Notes under the pieces: model-generated | Told to the model about the DNA's origin: nothing | Seen by the model: only the letters and a program-made list of their open reading frames with translations | The model's database searches: none | Program-made: the position numbers and the translations under genes | Assembly (NCBI RefSeq): GCF_021917145.1 | Contig: NW_025813787.1 | Coordinates: 1-64,000 of the forward strand | Direction: 5' to 3' | Length of the DNA stretch: 64,000 nucleotides | Source of the DNA: Hypomesus transpacificus | Lineage: Eukaryota; Chordata; Actinopteri; Osmeriformes; Osmeridae | In this document: piece by piece, positions 29,901-41,900 of the stretch | How the letters are laid out: each line of letters begins with the position of its first letter | Position numbering within the stretch: the first letter of the stretch is position 1

Positions 29901-32900
29901 CACCGACAGAGTCCTGGCAACACAGCCGAATCAGACAAAAGGATGATATAACAACGTCAGGCGAGCACAGAGGAATCATCATCAATCATCATCACCTGTT
30001 GAGGGCAGTGACCGTAGACCCCAGATGGTCCTCCACCTGCAGGATCACGGAGATGATTGACAGGTGCTTCTTTGGGCCAGGGTTGCCAAGGGGAACCAGG
30101 GCTCGGAACGTGGACTGCGTTCCCCTGGTAACGGTGAACAAGAAAGAAACACCAGGAACATCAGACACACCTTCAGGTGTCTCGCTGGCCATGGGGCTAC
30201 AATACATGCATCTTATTTAAATACTTGTGTGTTTTTTTGGACAGGTGTAGAGCATCCATACCTGTAGAGGGTGAGCAGGGGGCAGGCAGGGTTGCTGGGT
30301 GGGCATGGCGCCACCTGGAGGCTGTATATGAGCTGTGCAGAATCCTCCCAGCCTGGCCAACAGGGATGAGGAAATGGAGGACGCAAGGTGAGGACATGTT
30401 AACTAGAACACAAGGAGAATAGGACTCTAGGAGACTACTAGGACAAGGACACAAGTACTTCTTTTACCTGAGCAGGTGTAGGTGACCACAGTCTCCAGCG
30501 GGAGCATGTCTTCCCCAGGTGTCAGACTACACTGTCCTCCGCTTGGGGGTGGGTAGGGGCTGAGGGTGAGGCTGGCGCTGCCCGGGTACCCACCTCCAGG
30601 CTGGGTCACATTCAGGCTAAGGGTGAGGGTCAGCCCCTCCCTGAGCACACCAGGACGGAGCACCAGGGCAGGCGACCGGCCCCCCGTGGAGGTAGTGACC
30701 TCGTCCAGGTCAAGGGTCAAGCCGGTCTGGTCAATGGCGGTCCATTGGTACTGAGGGAGGGAAAGAGAGAAGGAGGATCAAGGGAAGGAAGGAGGGAGAG
30801 GGGGATGGAGAGAGAGAAGGGGGATAGAGGGAAGGAAGGAGGAAGAGGGGGAGGGAGATAGGGGATAGAGGGAAGGAAGGATGGAGAGGGGGAGGGAGAG
30901 AGAGAAGGGGGAAAGAGGGAAGGAAGGAGGGAGAGGGGGAGGGAGAGAGAGAAGGGGGATAGAGGGAAGGAGGAAGAGGGAGAAAAATACAGACATTAAT
31001 GAAAAAAAACTAAACTTGACTCTAGACAAAATTATAACTTATATAAATATAATATCACCTCAGCACGGCCGTCACACTGCTCACAGCTTCCAGACAGCAC
31101 GACTGGGCGACCGACACCGACCCGCAGAGAGGAGAGAGGGCGACAGGAAACGCACTCCACCGTCACAGGAAGTACTTGGGCCTGGCTCACTGACACCTAC
31201 ACTCAGACGAGAGATCTCAGACAATTAAACTCAGCAGATGTCTTTATCCCAACCGACATTCAATGGGGGATTGTGGTTATGGGTTAGTCTTAAAGGCAGG
31301 GTAGACAATGTTGTTGAGAAGCACTTTTTGTCATATTTGCCGAAAGTAACTTAATGTCTTGATAGAAACCAATATATCTAAAGGTTTGACGGTAATATAA
31401 AATCATTCCGACATCTGTGGGCTTCACAATACTGTAATAAACAAGATCATTAAACCCTGACGAGGGATTGGACAGGCTACCTGTCTGTCTACCTACCTAC
31501 CTGCGTGCACTCTGCCCCTCCACTCAATGCTCGTTACTGGAGTTTTGTGGAAGTGGCTTTGAAGGGAGGAGGTGGGATATTTCGGTTTGAATCGTGTCAA
31601 ACAGAAGCTAAAATAGCTAACTTCGCACAACTTGCCTACCCTGCCTTTAACGTGACCATGCAGCTCTTACAGACTGTGTAGTGGAGACAGATGTTCTCCC
31701 CTTCTTGCTGATGGTCAGAGTGAAAAGGTAGACATCTGACTGCAGGACACGGCTGGGCACAGTCATCCTGCTGGTCGTGCTGTTCCATTCCTGGCCAGCA
31801 GGAGGCGGCTCGCTAGATTTCTAGAGGGTGGAAACCAGGAGAAGCAATTGGTAAACGTACGGGTTTGACTATCAACTAAAAAGTGTTCATGTACTCATTA
31901 ATTTCTTCCTACCCGAGAAATGAACCCCCAGTGATACTCCAGCTCCTCCTCCCCTCCAGGCTCCACGTCCGGGTCATGGGACAGAGAGCCGTCCAGGATC
32001 AGGTCGCTGTGGCTGGGCCAGAGTCGCTGGGAGCCCCCCTTGATGACGGCCACCAGGGGGGAGGGAACCACAGAGAGGCTGGTGCTCCTAGACAGCTGCA
32101 GTGGGGTTCCTTGAAGTCTGGTGGTGAAGACCAGACAGAAGTGGCCTACATCCAGAGTTCGTCCAGGGAGGGACAGAAAGGGGGAGGTCACGTCCACATC
32201 ACCCCCGAGGGCCACCAGACCCCTATGGGGGGGCGACGACTTTGTCACGTCTTCGGATCCACAGTTGGACCCTTCATACACCTTCCACTGGTAGGTGGTC
32301 TTGTATGTGGTGCAGGTTTTGGCGTGTACGCTGGCTTCGAAGTATCCGGTTCTGGACCTGGGGATGATGGAGCGGGTCTGGACTAGGGAGACTTCAGGGA
32401 GCGAGCACTGGAGGTCGCTCACCTCCACACGCAGACCTGAGGAGACCTGGCTGATGGCGTTGGAAGCCGTGAGCTGGACGGAATACCGCGCGGCAGAACG
32501 ATACGCGTGAGAGACGGTGTTTATGTTCGTAACAACCACTTCATCTGCGTCTCCAAAGTCCCAATGAAATCTCAGATCGGTGCCTCCGTCTACTGCTGCG
32601 AGGAAGGTTATCGGATATCCAGTAAACGTTTGTGTCGACGTACACTCTAGTTTGACCTCTCTAACGGGACGCTGAACAACGAAACTCTTGTTCACAGTTT
32701 GGGAGCAGACACCATTGTCCGCCACCAAACCTACGGATAACAAACCACTTCCGGGTGAAGAGAACATCACTTCCTGTCCCTGTTTTGGTTGGGACCCTTC
32801 GGGGTGGAATATCCAGGTGTAGTTGGTCGGAGATCCACTCGTGACCTCTGCTTGAAAATTGACCTCTTTTAGAGCCTCCAAAATAGCGGAACTCGGGCTG

Positions 32901-35900
32901 ACCAATCGTAGACCTCGGATCCGCTCGATCACCTGCACAGTCCGGACCACCTGCGATCTGCTCACCTGGTTCCAGGCTCTCGCAGTCACCGAGTGGGCCC
33001 CGGCTGGGAGGTCAGAGGTTGCGAATCCGCCCCCCGCACACTCGATAACCGAACCGCTTTCCTGGAACGTTAAAGAGAAGGTGACATCACTTCCTTTAGA
33101 GACGGCAGGTGTGAAGACGACGGTGTCTTCCGTACAGACGGAGGAACTGCTCAGGTTTAGGCTCAGGCCTCGGACAGCTTCCTGCACAGTGACTCTGTGA
33201 GAGACAGCCTCCCAGCTCACCATGTTAGACACATTCACAGATACTTCATAGTCACCTGCTTCCGTGAAAGTGTAGATAACCGACATGTTGGTTGAAACGG
33301 ACGGTTTTCCAAAAGTCGGGAAAAGCGTCCACAGGAACTGGTAGCCGGCTGTTTGTTTGGGGTTAACGACCGCGTTCAAACACACTTCCTCTCCTAGGGC
33401 CACGGCCCCTTGAAACGGACGAACGGTCAAGTCTTGTATGGGTGCCTGGATGCAAACGTCAGCGACCAGAAAGGTTGATCCGACCGGGCTCAGAATGGTC
33501 ACGTTGACACGATACACCCCGGGGCTCGAGTAGATGTGTGCAGCGGTGGAATTCCCCTCATGGATCGCCAACGGCGACCCGTCACCGAAACTCCAGCGGA
33601 AAACCAACAAGGACACGTCTCCGTTCACCTGAGCTTGGAGCGGTATCTCCTCCCCGCTCCTGACACACCCCACAGGCTGGAGTGCACGGATGGACAACCT
33701 GAAGACTTCCACTGGCAGGGACTGACTGGCCTGGCTGACAGAGTTGGACACGGTCACGGTGGCTGTGTAGTTCCCTGCGGACCCATACACGTGGGAAGAA
33801 GAGCAAACAGGGGTGGATTTTCCCCCCGACCCGTCGCCAAAGTCAAAAACCCAGACAAGATTCGACCCGGAGGATACTTCCCCGTGGATTTCAGTCGCAG
33901 AGTTCAGCTCATTGGGTCCGTTGTAGCTCAGCCGGAGTCCGGCCACGGCTTCCAGCACTGTCACCGTTACCCAGGATGCCAGGGCGGTCAGGGTGTTGTT
34001 GGCACTCACAGTCACGTTGTAGCTTCCGGCATTGGCCACAACATGGCTGACCTGACCACGGAACCCCTGGACTTCTTTGGAACCGTCGTCAAAGTTCCAG
34101 GTGTACAGGATTCCATAGACGGAAGGTTCGGGGGAGGCTTCTAGAAGGAACGAGTGGTTGACGAGGGGGATGGCGGGAAAGGTGAAGACGGACAGACTGG
34201 TCAGAGGAAGGCGGACTTTAACTGTCATGGCTCTTTCCACGCTGTCATAGCTGTTATAGACATGGACCTTCACTGTGTAGTCATCTGGGGGAACAATGAC
34301 CAAAACAACATAAACAACAAACTATATTGATATAAAACATCTTAGTCACATTGTTTGCAACAACTGCACTGCATTGTATTTCTATGTATAAAGATATATT
34401 ACGTGTTTATACGAACTTAGAATAATTAACAATTGTGACTCAATTAAAATGCTTAATTTATACTTTATGTATTTGTGATGTGTTTACCTGGCTGCAGGTA
34501 GACATGGCTAGCAGAGTCCTGCACATACACCTGTCTGACTCCGCCCTTCAGAAGCTCCTCCCTCTTAGAGTCATACAGGGCAGGGTGGGTGTGGTTTACC
34601 TGGCCATGCCCATCTCCAAAATCCCACCTGCAGAAAAAGTGAAGTAGACATGAAACGCGGCTTTGATTCTAGTCTAGAGATTCAACACTGAATTATTAAA
34701 TTGACTGATTCAATACATTTCAACGTCAACAGATTCAACACGTTATGAATCTGACTAATTCATAACTCAAGGACTCTGACCTGAAGGTGACCCCTAGGGA
34801 GATGTCAACTTTGACCCGGAAGTTGTAAAGATGTGTGGCTGCAACAGCGATGACCTCGTTGACGGAGACAAACTCTGATTGGGCGATCGGGATCATAACA
34901 TCAGCGGTCAGGATGACCTCTACGGTCTCAGAGCTCACAGGATTGGCTGCTGTCACCTGCAACAGTATGGTGAGATGGATCGACATGCTACGTTACGTTT
35001 TATTTATTTAGCACAGACCGTTTAATCCAAAGCAACATGCAAGTAGTGCGTGGAGCAAGTTCAGCAGATCATCAAGGATGGGACGTTCGTAGTTCTAACA
35101 GAATTTCAGTGTTCAGAGTCAGGGAACATGTCTGTGTTTACTAGGCACACTGAAAAATAACCCCATCTCGAATATGGTTACTGAACCTTCTCAGTAATCT
35201 CAACTACACTGCAACATCTCTCAATTATATGACATAATTTGTTTTTGAGTGTCGTTCATGGCTCATTAGGCTAGAATTAGCTTCTCTGCAAGCTATAATG
35301 ATGTTTACGTTACAGTGACAACACAGTTAATGGAGCATTCATTTAGCATAATTTGCCTTTTAGCTTGAGGCCAACCTAACCCCCTCCCCATGCCATCACC
35401 CACCCATGTCTCACAGCACACTTTCAACAGGACAGGCGAAAGCCTGTGGTTTAGGCTTGTAAATTACAGACGACACCACATATTACACACACACACACAT
35501 TGAGAATATTAGCAGCCACCAGTTGACTTGGAGAGATGGACTGTGTGACACATGAGCTGACCGTGAGCTTGTACTGAGAGGGCTTCTTGAAGACCACAGT
35601 GTAGGAGTCTCCTTCATAGGCCAAACTCTCCAGGCCGTCTATCACCCAGGTGAACCTCACTGAAGACCCTCTCTCCACCATGGCTGTGAACAACTAGGGG
35701 GGGAGAGAGAGATATCAGCATCTCAGAGTCTCCCAGGGAGACCGGGACGGCAGGAAGACCTCTCACCTGTGACACGCCTACCAGCATCCTCAGCCGTCCG
35801 CTGGGCCCCAGGTGTAGCCCTGCCACCTGCTCGTATGCCCACACCTGCACACCTGCACTCTGGGAGCTAACTCCGTTCACCGCCCTCACCCTCACGCTCC

Positions 35901-38900
35901 TCTCCCCCACAGACGGCAGGACCAGCAGGGCCCAGGAGAACCAGGAGCCTGGGGGCTCCTGCTCACAGCCAGCCCAGCCACGAGGCAGCTCCTCTGGGCA
36001 GGCTGGCTGGAAGATCACCCCCGTCTGGAGCACTGGGGCAGACCAGGAGCTGGTGGCTCCCTCGCCGGAGAGGATTTTAACGACGACGAGCGTGGGGACG
36101 TCGACCAGGATGTGGATCCGGTGGTCTGCGTCAGGCCGGGGGTGGATGAAGCCAAGTCCAGAGATGGGGCTCAGCGCTGGGGCAGGAGAGGGGGTCTGGG
36201 CCCTGGTGATGGGGGTGCTGGAGGCGTGGGTGAAGCCGCTAAGATGGTTCTGTCCGGTGCCGTCCCCGTGCAGTGTGTCCACGTACAGCATCCGTAGGTC
36301 ACATTCCACCCCGTCCACCCACACTCCCCCCTCAGGGGGGGACGAGAGGCCTCCCTCCCACCACCCCCCCCACTCCTTCCCCCTCAGGGAGAGGTAGCTC
36401 TGACGCCAGGGGGAGGAGCCAGCGGTACGGCAGTGGAGGAAGGTTCCGGGGGGGCGGGTGGATTGTACGGCCAAGATGTCGTCAGGGAACACCAGGATCT
36501 CTCTCTCCGGGAGAACCACCTGACATGGTAAACCACAGAAACAAATCAAAGATCAAATTCATTGTTTATAAAACAATATTAATAATACGTGTAGAATACT
36601 AGCACTAACACTTTGAGATCTGTTTTCAAATGGAAAGTGAGTTAGAAGTCAAATGTATTATAATTATTATAATATTAGTTGAGGTATTCAACCTATTAAG
36701 TGATATAAGATGTATAAAGTTGTCTTGGTTGGTCGTCCACTCACACTGATGTGGGTTTGTTCTACGCTGGGCTCCACTCTGAGAGGCAGGTCTGCCACCT
36801 GGTGGTACAGAGGAGGTACTGCGTGGTAGCGGGGGGGCTGGGGGTAGCTGTGGCCCCCGGGAGAGACAGGGGGCTGGTAGGGGCTGCAGGGGCTGGTGAC
36901 GGGAACACAGCCCTCCTGCAGGTGGCACCAGTACCACCCCCGGGCACAGCCCCCGGTGGTGTTACACAGCGGCACGGAGGAACACACACTGAAGGGGTTG
37001 AGGAGGGAGCTACACCCTGAGGAGGAGAGGAGGAACACACTGAAGGGGTTGAGGAGGGAGCTACACCCTGAGGAGGAGAGGAGGAGGAGGAACACGCTGA
37101 AGGGGTTGAGGAGGGAGCTACACCCTGAGGAGGAGGAGGAGGAACACACTGAAGGGGTTGAGGAGGGAGCTACACCCTGAGGAGGAGGAGGAACACACTG
37201 AAGGGGTTGAGGAGGTAGCTACACCCTGAGGAGGAGAGGAGGAGGAGGAACACACTGAAGGGGTTGAGGAGGGAGCTACACCCTGAGGAGGAGAGGAGGA
37301 ACACTTTTTAACTAAATGTATTTATTTTTATGATCAACTTTTCAAAACAAAAAAAACATTTAGAAAGTTTTTTTATCACACAGTGAAAGGAGTGCAGAGA
37401 AGCCTATAACAGAGTAGAGTAAAGCAGAGCGCAATAGAGTTTAGTAGAGTCCTCATCAAGTAGGGGGAGACACAGAGGGAGACAGGAGGAGGGAGACATG
37501 GAGGGAGAGAGGAGGGGACATTGAGGGAGAGAGGAGGGGAGTGGTTAACTCAAGTCTTGTATGTGTATAATTATATCCCCTTTGTTACTGGACAGTCAGA
37601 ACCAAGTTGTCAAATAATGTTACCAAACCAAGTCATGTTTAAGTGTATATATAAAGTATCCTTAAATCTGGTGGTACGTTTGTCGCATGATATAACGTAT
37701 ACTCTCCTGACTGAAAACATGATGTCCATTTCTTTGCACGTGAAAGTAAATGTGTAACTTGTTGACTAGGAATTTAGTAATGATTACAGAGTCAAATGTT
37801 TACGATGAACATCGTTTGCATGGTTCTCTGGAAATAGCAGGAGGTTCATGAACAACGTCATCCATCCCAGTCTGCTGTGAACATCCCCACGCTCACGTCT
37901 CTCCTCAGGTAAGGTGCATTTAAGGACACCTGCACATTCCACACTTATCTGCTCCTTCTTCATAGTATAGGTCTTAGATGGATTGTCTTCCCAAAAGCTT
38001 TGTTAGAATAAATATCGGTATTGAATTAACTTAGTCAAACAAATATATTATGAATGGAATTATTGTGTATCAGTTCAGTCATTTTGTATGTATGAATCTT
38101 CAGTAGGGCTGCAACTAACGATTATTTTAATAATCGATTAATCTGTCAATTCTTTTTTTGATTAATCAATGAATCGGATAAAAAAACAAAAAAGCATTCA
38201 TTTCCAACCCTTTATTCAAAAACAGAACTGACAGTGCAAATTCACAGTGCAAAAAATCTTCAGAATGTGCACAAACAGGCACACAATTTTGAAAAAGTTA
38301 TTAATATTAGCGTGGATTTAATGCTATTTACAGGGATGAGCGATTTATTTGACTTTTGTGTAAAACTTTATAGTAAATTGAAAGGTTGTGGAAGTAGGAC
38401 AGACTATTAGAATAATCTGGTGTATATTTAAGATTTTTTGACACAGAATTAAGATTTGCGAGGATTAAGCTATTTTCAAAGATTTGTGATTTTCTATCAT
38501 TTTATTTGAAACATCACTGAAAATGTTGAGGCTGTGGAAGTATACCAGACATTGTTAAGATACTCTGGTGTCTGCTTGAGGTTTTATATTCATAAAAATA
38601 TTATAAAAGTCTATTTTTCAAAATGGTATGGGTAGTTTTCACCCGGTTCCTAATGCAACGCTGCAAAGTAGCGTCTTCCGAATGTGAGACGAATGTCGAA
38701 TATGAAACTAACTTCACCTCAGTCAATTAACACACTGTTTCGATGTATTTAGTGTGAAATGCTCCCACACCTTGGATGACTTGGGTCGTAGCTTCTCTGC
38801 CATGTTTCAGAACAACGTTACTCGACGTCTCTCCGATGGCCTTTCCTCTACCTCCGCACTCAACTAAACTTTGTTTTTTTATACTCAAACATCTCCACGA

Positions 38901-41900
38901 CTTATTGAGTGGCGTAATAGTCTTACGACACAACAAATCGATAATGAAATTTGTTGCCAACGTTTTTAATAATCCATTTTAATCGATTTGTTGTTTAATC
39001 GATTTGAATTGTTTCGTGTGTGTCTGGGTATACAGTATTTAACCAATTGTGTGTGTGTGTGTAAATATGTGTGTGTGTATCCATGTGTGTATCCATGTGT
39101 GTATATGTGTGTGTGTAGATCAGAGCCATGCAGTGCAGAGTCTCATCTGTTGCCCTGCTCCTTGGTAAGAGTCTTTCAAGTCATCAGTCTAGTCAACACA
39201 CTTCCTACAACCTTCCAGCCTCTCCAGCTCAGGACAAACTCAGTAATGAGATGATTATGTTTTTCAGAGTTCTGGGTGCTCTCTGCCTGTGCACTCCATC
39301 AGTATCATGTGGTCAATATTCATATGACTTGGCCTGCTGCCCAGAGCTACTGTAGAGAGCACTTTGTTGACCTGGCGACCTTAGACAGTATGGAGGACAT
39401 GCAGGGCCTGAAAGACCAGATGAAATCATATCCTGGATGGACTGTTTGGACAGGACTGACTAGAGTCAGTAGTGTCAGCAGCTGGAAGTGGTCTCTTTCA
39501 GGCAGTCAGTTCTACAGAGAAGGAGAGACGGAGTACAGGAACTGGGCCCAGCCAGAGCCAATCACAGGCCAGCCCTGCGCTGCACTGGTCAGAAATGAAG
39601 CAGGAGTATGGAGAGACTATGCATGTACAAATACTTACTCTTTTGTCTGTTCTAACATTGGTGAGTTAGAATGTTCTATTCCTAAAAACACATATTTCAT
39701 TTGTTATTAGATGCATGTTTGCTTGCCATGTCCTTCTAGATGAAATAACCGATAAAAACACTTTTGTTTTAAAGGCGGAGGATTGATATTCTTTTATGAG
39801 GTAATATGTTGGTAACATATTGAAATACATGACTAAATAATATTAATGATGGATACTCTTAGGTAATGATCCTGGCAAGCCAAAGTACATCCTGGTTCTA
39901 GAACCAAGAACTTGGAGAGACGCTCAGCTCTACTGCAGACAGAATTACACAGACCTGGCCAGCATCAGGAACCAGACTGAAAACATTGAGATACAGCAAC
40001 TTGTTCTGGGAGAGAATTCATCTGCAATCGTCTGGATCGGTCTGTTCAAAGACGACTGGAAGTGGTCAGACGGGTCTACCTCCTCCTTCAGATACTGGAT
40101 GAGTGGCGATCCAGAGGATGGCTCTAACTATGACTGTGCCAAGTCAAATCCACATAATTTATGGGAGTGGTTCAGTTACCCATGTATTCGTGTCAGTAAT
40201 TTAATTTTCCACAATGGTGAGTGAGACTTGGCAGCTGCCAGTGTGGTTTGAACGTGTCAGTGGTGTATTCTAGGTGATGAGCAGGCCTATACTAACAAGG
40301 GTTTCCTGTATGTCCTCTGTTAAAGAGCAGTGATACATGGTGGGGGACTTGGCAGAGTGACAGTATGCCCTCTACTTCATACTAGACCACACCACTGAAA
40401 TGGGGGTTTCACTACAGCATGAAAGCTTGCAGGGTGTTTGTAGGAGATCACATGTAGTTAATAAACCTGCTCACCAGATGGATGGAATAAGACTCAATTA
40501 ATACTCAAATACAATCTATATTATTTGGTGGTGAATTACCCATAACAAAAACTAACATTTTGTTTGAGCATAAAAGCATTATAAAGAGCCGTGTCACTAC
40601 TGTAAAGGGAATCTTGTCAACCATGCATTACATGTCAGTCTATTTACCTTTATAATCCTGCATGATGTACTGATAATAATACAACTGTGTTATAAAGGAT
40701 TCTTCCTCATTCTCACCCCAGGGAGCATCACAAGCACTACGACCCCGAGCACTCTGGGTACAACAACAGGAAGTGCTACGACCCCGAGCACTCTGGGTAC
40801 AACAACAGGAAGTGCTACGACCCCGAGTACTCTTGGTACAACAGGAAGTGTTAAGACCCCGAGCACTATGGGTACAACAACAGGAAGTGCTACGACCCCG
40901 AGCACTCTGGGTACGACAACAGGAAGTGCTACGACCCCGAGCACTCTGGGTACACCAACAGGAAGTGCTACGACCCCGAGCACTCTTGGTACTACAACAG
41001 GAAGTGCTACGACCCTGAGCACTCTTGGTACAACAGGTAGTGTTATATTCAGATAGGGTTAGATATTTTCTTTACTTGAGAAACTGTGATGTACCACTTC
41101 ATTATAAAGTCTGCCTCCTAATTCTTACCTTCCCTCACTTAGGGAGCACCACTAAGACTCCTACTAAGGTGAAGCTGGTGGGGAGAGTGGAACTGGTTCC
41201 TAATTCACCTTCGGACTTAGAGGATCCTGCCATGTTGGACTCCATCTTGCAGCAAGTGAGTGTCTCTGTGTGAGGGAAGGCAGTCCTCTGACTGTACATG
41301 ATGTGTAGTCAAAGTCTCAGTCATTACAGACAACCAGCAGTTACACCCAAGAACGATGTAAAGATTGTTTTTGCCGTAAGAATACCCTTTACAGATGTAG
41401 CTGACAGTGACAGGTTGGTGAAACACACATACTGATCCAAGACTAGTTTAGTGTTCTACATTAAACCCTATAATGTGGTGTAACCATGACAGTGTGACTG
41501 TGCCCCCAGATGAAGGCAGCTGGGAGGATCCCAGAGCATGGCACGCTGAGATGGAAGAAGCAGAAGGATGGGAAGGTTTTCCACAAGAAGGAGGAGGAGG
41601 AGGGAGGAAGAGGAGACACGTGTCACTAACAAGTCACAGCTACTAAATGTTGTTAGTTGTCTCTTGTATCTCTGACAGTGTCGATGATGTCAATGACATT
41701 TCTGTAACTAGCACATGATATCCTTATCAATTCGTACAGTTTATTTGTTCTAGATCAGGTGGTGGGGTAACATGAAATGAAGTAAAGCCTACTGATCTTG
41801 TGGCCTTGTCTTATCAAGTGATACAGCTACATGTTTCTAGCCTGGCTGCCAGCCCACAAAATAATTTGGTCGGGAAGTTGGGTCAGGGGTAGCTCGGTTG

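Noticed and set aside
38727-38960. Possible small gene on the minus strand
   Set aside because: Lies inside the hAT-like degenerate repeat and resembles no protein I know.
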